The notes below the pieces were generated by a model. It was not told the DNA's origin. It did not search any database and worked only from the letters and a program-made list of their open reading frames with translations. Positions 27,785 to 36,753 of a stretch of DNA of 64,000 bases are shown here, piece by piece. This DNA is from Aureispira anguillae (lineage in GTDB: Bacteria; Bacteroidota; Bacteroidia; Chitinophagales; Saprospiraceae). Made by a program: the position numbers and the translations under genes. Location: NCBI RefSeq assembly GCF_026000115.1, contig NZ_AP026867.1:6363001-6427000 (forward strand), in the 5' to 3' direction. How positions within the stretch are numbered: the first letter of the stretch is position 1; each line of letters opens with the position of its first letter.

Positions 27785-28168
27785 CTAAAAAGCAAATTCC
27801 ATTTGTGCAAACCACTTATCATCCTGTTGAATCATTTCTATTGCAATATCATCTTCACTACAACAAAGTTTACAGATAGTAGTACCTTCTTGTTCAGAAC
27901 AATCTACCTTAGAAATCTCCATTTTAAAAGGGGCAAGCAGCGCCTTTTTCTCTTCTTCATTAATCATCTTTAGATTAGTAGCGAAGTTTTGAATGGACTC
28001 TTTGGTAGAGATTGTTCCATAGTGCTTTGCTTTTTCAAAATCACTTGCTTTTAGAGCGTCAAAAAGTCCCCGTACTGCTTCTTCTGGTGTGTTTTGGGCA
28101 ATATCAGGTGTCCTGTTGCAAGCAACGCAACATAGAAAGGCAATTCCAAGGGATAAAAACAGATGCAT
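27785..28168 (-). CDS. DUF4878-like lipoprotein, paralogue
   Basis: 127 aa. Signal peptide with lipobox CCVAC (~13-17), then NTPEEAVRGLFDALKASDFEKAKHYG and a closing strand IAIEMIQQDDKWFAQM, matching its neighbour at 27309 in plan and in the conserved Cys pair (CKLCCSEDD). The two are tandem duplicates. It starts 15 bp after the pheS stop and is probably in the same transcript. Confidence 0.8.
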   Translation of the reverse strand: MHLFLSLGIAFLCCVACNRTPDIAQNTPEEAVRGLFDALKASDFEKAKHYGTISTKESIQNFATNLKMINEEEKKALLAPFKMEISKVDCSEQEGTTICKLCCSEDDIAIEMIQQDDKWFAQMEFAF

Positions 28169-28183
28169 AGTTGAACAATATAA

Positions 28184-29221
28184 TTAAAAAATAGCGGTTT
28201 TCTTAAATTGTTTTAGGAATCGAACATCATTTTCAAATAATAAACGAATATCATCAATCTGATATTTGAGCATGGCAATACGCTCAACGCCCATTCCAAA
28301 AGCAAAACCAGAATATTTATCAGGATCAATACCACAGTTGGTTAAAACGGCAGGATCAACCATACCACAACCCAAGATTTCTAACCATCCCGTTCCTTTT
28401 GTTATGCGTTTATCGGTTTCTGTCTCGCAACCCCACCATACATCTACTTCAGCACTTGGCTCTGTAAATGGGAAAAAAGAAGGGCGCATGCGAATTTTAG
28501 TAGCACCAAACATCTCTTTGGCAAAGTAGTAAATGGTCTGACGCAAATCTGCAAAACTTACCTTCTCGGCAATATACAAACCTTCTACTTGATGAAATTG
28601 GCAATGAGCTCTAGATGAAATGGTTTCATTTCTATAAACACGACCAGGCGCTATAATGCGAATAGGAGGCTTCTGGTTCATCATAACATGAGATTGAACA
28701 GAAGAAGTATGCGTACGCAACAAACGGCTAGGATCGTTCATAATATAATAGGTATCCTGCATATCACGAGCAGGATGATCTGGTGGGGTGTTCAACGCCG
28801 TAAAGTTGTGCCAGTCATCTTCTATTTCACTATCCTCTGCAACGGTAAAACCAAGGCGATCAAAAATTTCAATCATTTGATTGAGTACTAAAGAGACAGG
28901 ATGGCGAGAACCTAATTCTAATGCCTCAGCAGGAGCCGTTAAGTCAATTTCTTCTACCTGATTGGCTGCTTGTGCCGTTAATTGTTGGTTAACAGTATTA
29001 AATTTAGCCTCTGCTGCTTGCTTGACCACGTTGAGTAATTGCCCATATTCTTTTTTGCGCTCATTAGGAATATCACGAATCGCCCCAAATAAAGGCTTAA
29101 TGATATTTTTGGTGCCCAAATACTGGATACGAAAAGCTTCTAAGGCTTCTTTATTATCAATTGTAGTGGCTTCGATAGCCTCTTTTATTTCTTTTACTTT
29201 ATCAAATGCTTCAATTACCAT
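28184..29221 (-). CDS. pheS: Phenylalanine-tRNA ligase alpha subunit
   Basis: 345 aa, normal length. N-terminal coiled-coil arm (~1-90), then the class II catalytic core: motif 2 GRVYRNETISSRAHCQFHQVEGL, the substrate loop EPSAEVDVWWGCE, and motif 3 SGFAFGMGVERIAMLKYQIDDIR. It charges tRNA-Phe with PheT, whose gene is not in this window. First gene of the leftward operon served by the promoter at 29261. Confidence 0.95.
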   Translation of the reverse strand: MVIEAFDKVKEIKEAIEATTIDNKEALEAFRIQYLGTKNIIKPLFGAIRDIPNERKKEYGQLLNVVKQAAEAKFNTVNQQLTAQAANQVEEIDLTAPAEALELGSRHPVSLVLNQMIEIFDRLGFTVAEDSEIEDDWHNFTALNTPPDHPARDMQDTYYIMNDPSRLLRTHTSSVQSHVMMNQKPPIRIIAPGRVYRNETISSRAHCQFHQVEGLYIAEKVSFADLRQTIYYFAKEMFGATKIRMRPSFFPFTEPSAEVDVWWGCETETDKRITKGTGWLEILGCGMVDPAVLTNCGIDPDKYSGFAFGMGVERIAMLKYQIDDIRLLFENDVRFLKQFKKTAIF

Positions 29222-29557
29222 AAAGCTAGTTGGTTATTTCTATATTATTAATGAATAGTACAAATTTAGCTTTTTCTTTATCGAATGTCAAAAAAGACAC
29301 TACTCATTCTACATTGAATGGTTCTTTTTATTGTTTTTCAACCAAAGGCAGCCAAATATAGTTTCTTAATTAAAAGCTTTCTGTGGAATAAGTACGGAAT
29401 TATTCTAAGCTAAAAATAGTATAATTGATCTTTTCTCTGTATTTTAAAATGGAATAATACTCCCCAAGATAGAGCCCAAAAGCTTAAACGTAATAGTAGA
29501 GCACTAGGACCTATTATCAGGAAATAAATCCTCAATAACTTTATTAAAAATAACTTT
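29222..29557. other. Divergent intergenic region, pheS / SIMPL gene
   Basis: 336 bp. The pheS promoter lies at its left end. No small gene or clear structure was found in the rest, and no confident rightward promoter. Confidence 0.5.
29261..29292 (-). promoter_or_regulatory. Bacteroidota-type promoter of pheS
   Basis: Minus strand: -33 TTTG (29289-29292), 20-base spacer, -7 TAAATTTG (29261-29268), 40 bp before the pheS ATG. An excellent match to the TTTG/TAnnTTTG consensus. Confidence 0.7.
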
Positions 29558-30565
29558 ATGAATTACCAATCCTTCAAGCACTGTAATTTATTGATTTTAG
29601 CATGTTGTATCCTTTTTAATGTAGCAGGAACGGCTCAAAAAAGCGGGAATGTCAATCGATCTTTAGGAAATGTTAATTATAATAATAATGATTATAGTCC
29701 TAATCATCAAGTGCCTCAAGATGTATTGCCACAGGCTCGAATGACAGGGGGACGGATGGTAGAGTTAGATGTTCAGTTGTTAAGCAACCAAAAAGCAGAT
29801 AATTATGTTGCTATTTTTAACCTGACTCAAATGGGCAAAACGGTAGAAGAAACCAATAAAATATTAACCGATCGATACAATGGATTTGCCCAAGAGTTGC
29901 AATCCGTTGGGGTGCCTAAGGATGCGATTTACTTAGACATGGTTACCTTTGTTCCTTTGTATGAATACGAAAAAGAAAAAAAGCTTTTTTCTAAAACACA
30001 CAATGAAGTGCCCAAAGGCTTTGAAATGCAACAAAATGTTCACATCAAATATAAAGAGGCTAGCATGATGACTAAAATCATGGCGGTTGCAGCAAAATAT
30101 GAAATTTTTGACTTAGTAAAAGTAGATTATTTTGTGGATAATCAAGAGGCGGTTTATGTTGAAATGCGAGAAAAAGCAGTGGATCATTTGGTTAAAGAGA
30201 TTGAACTCTATGTTGAGAAGTTGGGGGTTGATTTGGAGAGTGGTTATCGTATTGTGGCAGAGAACAAAAGTGTGAGCTTTCCGCTAGATCGCTATTCTAG
30301 TTACAATGCATTCTCTAATGTGTCCTTAGGTGGAACGCCAGAAAAAGGAAAAGTATTAGATATGTATAAGCCCAAAACGATGTATTATGATAAGGTAGCC
30401 TATGATCAATTTGATATTGTGATAAACCCTACAATTTTGGAGCCTGCTATACAGTTTATGTATAATATGAAAATACAAATAGCGATAAAAGACCCTAGTT
30501 TGCCCAAAAAAGAACACTTTTGGCTAACACCTGATGGCGATATTCTTCCTGTTAAAATGGATTAA
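29558..30565 (+). CDS. Secreted SIMPL (DUF541) domain protein
   Basis: 335 aa. A signal peptide (~1-26, ending AGTAQ) is followed by a short Asn/Gly-rich stretch and a SIMPL-type domain: ARMTGGRMVELDVQLLSNQ with FNLTQMGKTVEETNKILTDRYNGFAQELQSVGV, the usual helix in which tandem periodicity of oligomers arises. The C-terminal ~140 residues continue with YDQFDIVINPTILEPAIQ and end in a short tail. SIMPL proteins are periplasmic or surface proteins of varied or unknown role. The similarity is moderate. Confidence 0.65.
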   Translation: MNYQSFKHCNLLILACCILFNVAGTAQKSGNVNRSLGNVNYNNNDYSPNHQVPQDVLPQARMTGGRMVELDVQLLSNQKADNYVAIFNLTQMGKTVEETNKILTDRYNGFAQELQSVGVPKDAIYLDMVTFVPLYEYEKEKKLFSKTHNEVPKGFEMQQNVHIKYKEASMMTKIMAVAAKYEIFDLVKVDYFVDNQEAVYVEMREKAVDHLVKEIELYVEKLGVDLESGYRIVAENKSVSFPLDRYSSYNAFSNVSLGGTPEKGKVLDMYKPKTMYYDKVAYDQFDIVINPTILEPAIQFMYNMKIQIAIKDPSLPKKEHFWLTPDGDILPVKMD

Positions 30566-30693
30566 TATTTTATGGGTAAATATACAATGTATTTAAGGCT
30601 GTTTTATCGGTTTTTAAAGGGCTCTGTTTTTTTGAATTCTCAAAAAAATGAATTAGATTTAATAGACTACTAATAAAATAATCTAGATGAAAA

Positions 30694-30918
30694 ATGGTAC
30701 CAAACACAGATCAACAAGAGTGGGAGGATTTGTTAACAAAAAAGGAGGAACCTAAACTTAAGAGTTTATCCTTGCAGCTAAAACTTGCTTCCCTAAAAGC
30801 AAACATCAAAATAGAAAAAATACTGCTATCTGACGCAATTGAAGAATTACATGCTTATTGTAGCAGGAATGAAAAATTGTATGCAAAAGACCTAAAAATT
30901 ATTTTTGAAAACTACTAA
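30694..30918 (+). CDS. Small hypothetical protein
   Basis: 74 aa, highly charged and helical (EEPKLKSLSLQLKLASLKANIKIEKILLSD). No signal peptide, membrane segment or known motif. It sits 9 bp before a 332-residue unknown gene and is probably co-transcribed with it. I do not recognise it; the support is frame length, spacing and plausible composition only. Confidence 0.5.
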   Translation: MVPNTDQQEWEDLLTKKEEPKLKSLSLQLKLASLKANIKIEKILLSDAIEELHAYCSRNEKLYAKDLKIIFENY

Positions 30919-30927
30919 ATACCCTTG

Positions 30928-31923
30928 ATGAGTATGGAAAATAAATTAATGTCCGTTCAGGAGACCAATCAGCTTATAAATTCAGGACATATTCTTGTTA
31001 TTGCTGGAGAAGAAGAAGTGCTCAACAAACTGAACACTGGCGATTGGATAGGGGGAACAATTCCTTATTTTATGAACGGCGAATCAGGGGGAGTGGTTGA
31101 CCAAGAGCAAGTTTTTGTAACTGACTTTACAGCGGTAGTTGCTCAGGCTAAAATTCAGGTTTATAATGAGGAGCAAATTACTAAAACGATGTTAGAAGAT
31201 CGTTTTAAAGATGGATTTAGCTATGTTCTATTGCCCGCATTTTCATCGATTCATCAAACCTATGCTTTAAAAACAGGGGAAGAACCTACCTTGTTTGATG
31301 TGCCTACAATGGGCTGGATTACAGGGGTGCATTTGGATGATATTGGAACAAAAACTCCCAAAGTGATTAATGGAAAAACAGGAGAGGTTCTTAGTGACAA
31401 AGGTTGTGTATTGCATTGCCAGTTGCCTACAGACAAATATGGTGAGTTGAGCATTGTTAATATCTACGAGCAGGGGCTTGGGGATAAAATTACCTTTAAG
31501 GAAGATGATTTTTCATGTTCAGATTGTTGGATAAATGGAGAACCTGCTAATCTTGCCGATTATTATGTGAAAAACGAAATAGATGTTTCTTTACCACTTG
31601 TGGCGGATTACTCAGGGGCTTCTATTAATGTGAGTATTCAAAGTGTCGATGCAGAAACTGGGAAGGTGGCATTTTTTGCTCCTGTTCTGAATACCCGAGA
31701 GTATCACATTGCAAAGCCTATTGACGATTTATATGCTGCGTTTTGTGGCGATTTGCCTGAGGATACCTCTGGTGTGGTTTGTTCTTGTAATTGCGTGTTA
31801 AATTATGTCAATATAGGAATGAAAGGAAAACTTTCAGGCAAATTTACAGGACCGTTTACTTTTGGCGAAATTGCTTATGTTTTGGTGAATCAAACGATGG
31901 TGGTTTTATCAATCCATGAATAA
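30928..31923 (+). CDS. Uncharacterised protein (DUF6976-like)
   Basis: 331 aa from the ATG at 30928; another ATG lies at 30934, and a TTG at 30925 is in frame. Its N-terminus reads MSVQETNQLINSGHILVIAGEEEVLNKL followed by GDWIGGTIPYFMNGESGGVV. From memory this resembles proteins labelled DUF6976, but I cannot verify it. There is no signal peptide. Two Cys clusters stand out: FSCSDCW (~residue 195) and VVCSCNCVLNY (~290), possibly metal-binding. Neighbours give no clue except the co-directional 74-aa gene. Confidence 0.7.
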   Translation: MSMENKLMSVQETNQLINSGHILVIAGEEEVLNKLNTGDWIGGTIPYFMNGESGGVVDQEQVFVTDFTAVVAQAKIQVYNEEQITKTMLEDRFKDGFSYVLLPAFSSIHQTYALKTGEEPTLFDVPTMGWITGVHLDDIGTKTPKVINGKTGEVLSDKGCVLHCQLPTDKYGELSIVNIYEQGLGDKITFKEDDFSCSDCWINGEPANLADYYVKNEIDVSLPLVADYSGASINVSIQSVDAETGKVAFFAPVLNTREYHIAKPIDDLYAAFCGDLPEDTSGVVCSCNCVLNYVNIGMKGKLSGKFTGPFTFGEIAYVLVNQTMVVLSIHE

Positions 31924-31932
31924 GCATGGAAC

Positions 31933-32772
31933 TTAATCAACAACTTGATAAATAAGAGGACCCGTTTCTGCTGTGCTGATTGACACTAGATCCGTAAAAA
32001 CAACAATTAGGCTTATGGTGAAGGTTTGTCCTGCTTTAAGTTGCTTAATAAATTGTTTTTGTTCTTCGGAAAAAAATGAATTGATTTCATTTTCAAGGAA
32101 GTAGAGCTCGCTAGATGGAATTTCATTATTTTGAGCATCCACAATGATTATATGGCTTATGGCACGATCCAAATTAGTAAACAGGTTTTTGATCGGTCTG
32201 TTTTCTTCACAAAATCGTATTAAGGAATCTCTTTGAATCCCTCCATCTTTTACAAAACTCTTGATCAGTTGGAGGGGCTGATGCAAGTGTCTTAGATCTT
32301 TTTTTTGGCTAGTTAGTCTATAAAAAGGTAGAAAGGCTTTTTTGCCAACTGGTTTTAAGCAAATTAATCCTTTTTTGTAAAAAAAAGAAGTCTCATTAGG
32401 GTCGTCATCTCGCCAGCCCCAAAAACCCTCTAAGTAGTCATGGTATGCTGTCCAAATTTGATTTTTAGGAGCAAAATAATTAGCTCTGCCACAAAGATCA
32501 ATTCCTTTTCTTTTTAGTAATTCCGCATTAAAAGAATAGGTGTTATTCAGTAAAGCAATGGTTACGAGTTCATCAAAGCTATAGCAATCGTTGTTATAAC
32601 TGCGAAAAAAACAGGCTTTAGAATGAAGACTCTTAATAAGTGAGTCATTGAATATGGCACAGTATTCTTCCGTTGTAATCGTAGCATATTCTAATGTATC
32701 AATCTTCATGGTATCTTGGCAAAAGCAATAGGAAGAGAGGCAAAAACAAGTGATAAAAAATAAAAATCTCAT
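31933..32772 (-). CDS. Secreted protein of unknown function
   Basis: 279 aa from the ATG at 32772, chosen because it begins an ideal signal peptide (MRFLFFITCFCLSSYCFC, cleaved before QD); upstream in-frame codons give an implausible basic leader. The mature protein is mixed alpha/beta with a Trp-rich stretch IWTAYHDYLEGFWGWRDDDP. No sorting domain or lipobox. I do not recognise a family. It converges on the DUF6976-like gene, with 9 bp between the stops. Confidence 0.65.
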   Translation of the reverse strand: MRFLFFITCFCLSSYCFCQDTMKIDTLEYATITTEEYCAIFNDSLIKSLHSKACFFRSYNNDCYSFDELVTIALLNNTYSFNAELLKRKGIDLCGRANYFAPKNQIWTAYHDYLEGFWGWRDDDPNETSFFYKKGLICLKPVGKKAFLPFYRLTSQKKDLRHLHQPLQLIKSFVKDGGIQRDSLIRFCEENRPIKNLFTNLDRAISHIIIVDAQNNEIPSSELYFLENEINSFFSEEQKQFIKQLKAGQTFTISLIVVFTDLVSISTAETGPLIYQVVD

Positions 32773-32924
32773 AAGCGCATTATTTGGGGGATTGGATGGA
32801 GTTGTGCAAGTTTTATTTCTATTGTAAATAGTATTAACTGACGCTTTAGTTTTCCGAATAAAAAAAATCTCTGCAAGCAAAAAACAAAATTTTATAAAAA
32901 AACATCAAATATTCCAACTTTGTA

Positions 32925-32960
32925 GTTTACAAATTCGTATAATTGATTGGATTTGTAAAC
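32925..32960. promoter_or_regulatory. Inverted repeat, likely Xre operator
   Basis: Perfect 10-bp arms GTTTACAAAT (32925-32934) and ATTTGTAAAC (32951-32960), 16 bases apart, ending 18 bp before the Xre/ImmA-IrrE start. The spacing between arm centres (26 bp) and the location over the promoter fit a dimeric HTH autorepressor site. Confidence 0.6.
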
Positions 32961-32978
32961 CATTTAATCAAATTTTGA

Positions 32979-34025
32979 ATGAAAGAAACTTTTGGAAAAA
33001 GACTTAAAAGTGCAAGACTCCTGTCATTAATGTCTCAAGATAATCTTGTGTCAGCTATTGATGGAATTGTATCTAAAAATGCAATTTCAAAATACGAAAG
33101 AGGAGAAATGATGCCTAATAGTAAGGTACTCATTAAGCTTGCTTTTGCTCTTTCTGTAAAACCTGATTATTTCTTCAGACCCTTTACAGTTGAAATAGAA
33201 AGTGTTGAATTTCGAAAAAAAAGCCGCCTAGGAAAAAAGAAAATAAATGCTATAAAACAAAAAGTTACAAATCATGTAGAAAAATATTTAGAAATTGAAA
33301 AATTGCTTGATATTCCTTTTCGTTTTGATAATCCTATCGCAAAGTTTCAAATAAACTCTGGAGAAGATATAGAAAAAGCTGTATATACCCTCCTTGATGA
33401 ATGGAAACTTGGTTTTAATGCATTACCTAATATAATTGATCTTTTAGAAGAAAAAGAATTGAAAGTAATTGAGTTGGATGAAAATGATAGCTTTGATGGT
33501 CTTTCGGGATGGGCTGATGGTAAATATCCTATTATAGTGATTAATAAAAATTACCCTATCGAAAGAAAACGCTTTACAGCATTACATGAATTAGGGCATC
33601 TATTAATGAGTTTCAATCCTAATCTCAATCATAAAGACATAGAAAAATTTTGTCATCGTTTTGCAGGAGCAATATTAATTCCTGAAGAGACATTTATTTC
33701 TGAATTGGGAAAAAGAAGAACTCGAATTTCAGTTCCAGAATTAATTTCAATTAAAGAATCATATGGCATTTCAATACAAGCTACAATGGCAAGAGCTTTT
33801 CATTTAGATATTATAAATGAACATGTATATATTAAATTCAGAAAATACATTAGTAGAAATCTAACTGAAAAAGGCTTAGGACAATATCAAGGAAAAGAAC
33901 ACTCTAATCGTTTTAAAAAGCTAGTGTATAGAGCTGCTGCGGAGGGGGTTGTGTCTGTTAGTAAGGCTGCGAATTTATCTAATATGAAATTAGCTCTATT
34001 CCGTGACGAACTCAAATACTTATGA
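32979..34025 (+). CDS. Xre-family HTH fused to ImmA/IrrE metallopeptidase
   Basis: 348 aa. An Xre HTH at ~1-62 (GKRLKSARLLSLMSQDNLVS ... ISKYERGEMMPNSKVLIKLA) leads, via a helical linker, to a COG2856-type peptidase with zinc motif HELGH (His203, Glu204, His207) in FTALHELGHLLMSF and a downstream helix KFCHRFAGAILIPEETF. A C-terminal ~70 residues contain a second, HTH-like helical segment. The PIN gene follows with a 4-bp ATGA overlap. Such fusions act as repressor-proteases in ICE and toxin-antitoxin settings. Here it is probably the antitoxin/regulator. Its composition is more AT-rich and Ile/Lys-rich than neighbours, hinting at acquisition. Confidence 0.85.
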   Translation: MKETFGKRLKSARLLSLMSQDNLVSAIDGIVSKNAISKYERGEMMPNSKVLIKLAFALSVKPDYFFRPFTVEIESVEFRKKSRLGKKKINAIKQKVTNHVEKYLEIEKLLDIPFRFDNPIAKFQINSGEDIEKAVYTLLDEWKLGFNALPNIIDLLEEKELKVIELDENDSFDGLSGWADGKYPIIVINKNYPIERKRFTALHELGHLLMSFNPNLNHKDIEKFCHRFAGAILIPEETFISELGKRRTRISVPELISIKESYGISIQATMARAFHLDIINEHVYIKFRKYISRNLTEKGLGQYQGKEHSNRFKKLVYRAAAEGVVSVSKAANLSNMKLALFRDELKYL

Positions 34026-34528
34026 ATATAGTAGTAAATGACGCTAACATTTTGATTGACTTAGTCGAACTTGAACTTTTAGTTCAATTTTTTGAATTAG
34101 ATTTTGAATTTTATACTACAGATTTAGTTTTTGAAGAATTACATGAACATCAGCAAGATGCCTTATCTTCATACATAGATAATGGGAGTCTAATAGTTAA
34201 TGAGTTTTCTGATGAAGAATTGATTGAGATAAACTTGATAAATGCAGAAAGACCAAGATTATCCCAACAGGATTGCTCTGCATTTTATCAGGCAAGAGAA
34301 TTAGGAGCTACATTGCTTACAAGTGATAATATATTAAGAAAATTTGCTAATGAAAATAAAGTCAATGTTCATGGACACTTATGGGTTTTCGATTGTATGG
34401 TAAGTGCAGAAACGCTCTCTCCTTTTGATGCTTCAGAAAAACTTGATGAACTTTGCAATGATGTAAACCCTAGACTTTCGTTACCTCAGACTGAATGTGA
34501 AAATAGAAAAATACTTTGGTCAAGTTAA
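34022..34528 (+). CDS. PIN-domain nuclease (toxin candidate)
   Basis: 168 aa. The PIN acidic tetrad is visible: Asp7 (VVNDANILIDL), Glu39 (VFEELHEH), Asp84 (LSQQDCSAFYQAREL) and Asp102 (LLTSDNILRKFA). This is the single-stranded RNase fold of VapC and DUF3368-type toxins. It is somewhat longer than VapC (~130 aa), with an added C-terminal region. Start overlaps the preceding stop by 4 bp, so the pair is translationally coupled. The target RNA is unknown. Confidence 0.82.
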   Translation: MNIVVNDANILIDLVELELLVQFFELDFEFYTTDLVFEELHEHQQDALSSYIDNGSLIVNEFSDEELIEINLINAERPRLSQQDCSAFYQARELGATLLTSDNILRKFANENKVNVHGHLWVFDCMVSAETLSPFDASEKLDELCNDVNPRLSLPQTECENRKILWSS

Positions 34529-34607
34529 CTTGAAAGTCAATAGGTGATAATTTATATATGTCTATCTTTACTATTTGCAGAGGCTAAAATGTCTCATTTG
34601 CTCTCGC

Positions 34608-34632
34608 CTAGCAAAATCACAGATTTTGCTAG
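34608..34632. repeat. 11-bp-arm hairpin
   Basis: CTAGCAAAATC, loop ACA, GATTTTGCTAG. There is no T-run on either side. It lies 80 bp after the PIN gene and may be a boundary scar, a weak terminator or an RNA-end structure. Confidence 0.4.
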
Positions 34633-34795
34633 CTTGTGGAGCTTAGATTTTGTCCTTTGTGTGGTCGCATGGCATATATAGGGACATTATAGCCCATCAA
34701 ATTTTAGATAGTTATATGAGTTTAAAAAAAGAGGATTAAAAATGAACTTTATGGTTAAACCTGATGTTCTATAAGCTTAGTGAATAAAAATAACT

Positions 34796-34839
34796 CGAAA
34801 GTGCAGGTATAAAATAAGCCAGCACTTTCGTTTTTTTTT
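34796..34839 (+). terminator. Intrinsic terminator upstream of glyS
   Basis: Arms CGAAAGTGC (34796-34804) and GCACTTTCG (34822-34830) with a 17-base loop, followed by nine Ts. It ends rightward transcription from the Xre-PIN module before glyS. Confidence 0.75.
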
Positions 34840-34899
34840 ATAAAATACTATTTTTGTTGTCAATAAACTTTAATCATTATAAAAATAGAGCATAGCATT

Positions 34900-36459
34900 A
34901 TGGCTAAGGAACAAAATACACAATTTCAGGATGTTGTTTCACATTGTAAAAAATTAGGATTCATCTATCAATCTAGTGAAATTTATGGCGGCTTGAGTGC
35001 AGTATATGATTATGGTCCTTATGGTATTCTGTTGAAAAACAACATTAAAGAATATTGGTGGAAATCTATGGTGCAAATGCACGAAAACATAGTGGGATTA
35101 GATGCTTCTATTTTTATGGATCCTAGGGTCTGGAAAGCGTCTGGGCATGTTGATGCGTTTAATGATCCTTTGGTAGACAACAAAGATTCCAAAAAGCGTT
35201 ATCGTGCAGACACGCTAATTGAGGATTATATCCAGAATAAAATCCAAAAGAAGATCGATAAAGACGTTGCCAAGGCAGCAAAACGATTTGGCGATGCTTT
35301 TGACAAAGCGGAGTTTTTGGCGACCAATCCTAGAATTATTGAGCGTCAAAAGAAGATTGATGAAATCATGAATCGTATGAATACAGCGCTTAACTCAGGG
35401 GATTTGGCAGATGTTAAGCAGTTGATTATCGATTTGGAAATTGCTTGCCCTATTTCTGGTTCTAGAGAGTGGACAGATGTACGTCAGTTTAATTTGATGT
35501 TTTCTACGCAAGGAGGTGGAGCTACCAGCGATGATGTTTTGTACTTGCGTCCAGAAACAGCACAAGGAATTTTTGTCAATTTCTTAAACGTATTAAATAC
35601 TTCTCGTCAGAAAATTCCTTTTGGAATTGCACAAATCGGAAAAGCATTTAGAAACGAAATTGTAGCTCGACAGTTTATTTTCCGTATGCGTGAATTCGAA
35701 CAGATGGAGATGCAATTTTTTGTACGTCCTGGGCAACAAAAGGAGTTTTATGCGTATTGGAAAGAGGCTCGAATGAAGTGGCATCTAGCTTTGGGGACAT
35801 CACCAGACAAATTGCGTTATCACGATCATGAGACCTTGGCACATTATGCAGATGCAGCATTAGATATTGAGTTTGAATTCCCATTTGGTTTCAAAGAGTT
35901 GGAAGGGGTGCATTCTCGTACGGATTTTGATTTGAATGCTCACCAAGAGCTTTCTGGGAAAAAATTGCAGTATTTTGATCCCGAATTGAAAGAAAGTTAT
36001 GTGCCGTATGTAGTGGAAACATCAGTTGGGTGTGATAGAATGTTTTTGGCAATGATGAGCAATGCTTATCAAGTAGATCAGGTACCAGATGCAAATGGAA
36101 ATCTAAAAGATCGCACGGTTTTACGGTTACATCCTGCTATTGCACCGATTAAATGTGCCGTTTTGCCCGTTGTAAAAACCAACGAAGCGTTAACCACTAA
36201 GGCAAGAGCAATCTTTAATGAAATTAAGTACTCTTTTGAATGTCAATACGATGAAAAAGATACTGTTGGGCGCCGTTATCGTCGTCAAGATCAATTGGGA
36301 ACGCCTTATTGTATTACAATTGATGAACAAACAGTTGAAGATAATACGGTAACCATTCGAGAAAGAGATAGCATGGAACAAGAACGAATTCATGTAAGTG
36401 CCATTGAGCAAAAGATTGGTGAACGAGTAGATATGCGTAATTTATTAAAGCAATTATAA
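34900..36459 (+). CDS. glyS: Glycine-tRNA ligase
   Basis: 519 aa, the single-chain alpha2-type (archaeal/eukaryal-like) GlyRS normal in Bacteroidota. Catalytic core features: SSEIYGGLSAVYDYGPYG (~25-42), DVLYLRPETAQGIFVNF (motif near 212), IPFGIAQIGKAFRNEI (motif 2) and SVGCDRMFLAMMSNAY (motif 3). The anticodon-binding domain begins with LRLHPAIAPIKCAVLPV. It charges tRNA-Gly. Confidence 0.96.
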   Translation: MAKEQNTQFQDVVSHCKKLGFIYQSSEIYGGLSAVYDYGPYGILLKNNIKEYWWKSMVQMHENIVGLDASIFMDPRVWKASGHVDAFNDPLVDNKDSKKRYRADTLIEDYIQNKIQKKIDKDVAKAAKRFGDAFDKAEFLATNPRIIERQKKIDEIMNRMNTALNSGDLADVKQLIIDLEIACPISGSREWTDVRQFNLMFSTQGGGATSDDVLYLRPETAQGIFVNFLNVLNTSRQKIPFGIAQIGKAFRNEIVARQFIFRMREFEQMEMQFFVRPGQQKEFYAYWKEARMKWHLALGTSPDKLRYHDHETLAHYADAALDIEFEFPFGFKELEGVHSRTDFDLNAHQELSGKKLQYFDPELKESYVPYVVETSVGCDRMFLAMMSNAYQVDQVPDANGNLKDRTVLRLHPAIAPIKCAVLPVVKTNEALTTKARAIFNEIKYSFECQYDEKDTVGRRYRRQDQLGTPYCITIDEQTVEDNTVTIRERDSMEQERIHVSAIEQKIGERVDMRNLLKQL

Positions 36460-36753
36460 AAAATAAAGGTTAAAACTTTGTTTTGTAGCTTTTTATAAGG
36501 GGAAGTCATTTTTAAATGCTAATTTTGTAGGTGGCGTTCGAATGATTGTTCTATTATAAATAAAACTATTTGTTATTTTTGTCGTTAAACAATTTAAATT
36601 ATTGTTTTGTGATCAGAGCTTATGTTGTATCTTATAGAGGTGTTTATTACTCAAACTCAAAGGAAATACATAAGTTACAGAATAATAACAGTATAGACAA
36701 ATGGTCATTCTGACAGCTATTTAGCAATCATAAATCAATACAACATATTTACC

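Larger units (their letters stand above)
34529..34899. other. Intergenic, 371 bp after the Xre-PIN pair
   Basis: It contains a perfect hairpin at 34608-34632 (arms CTAGCAAAATC and GATTTTGCTAG) without a T run, and a terminator at 34796-34839 (listed). A TATTTTTG at 34849-34856 may be the -7 element of a glyS promoter, but no clear TTTG lies at the right distance. No gene seen. Confidence 0.5.

Noticed and set aside
32915-32950. TTTG/TATAATTG promoter for the Xre gene
   Set aside because: The spacing is only 15 bases and the -7 motif has a mismatch; only the inverted repeat is reported.
34741-34775. Short ATG frame (MNFMVKPDVL) before glyS
   Set aside because: Ten codons, no conserved feature; could not be told from chance.
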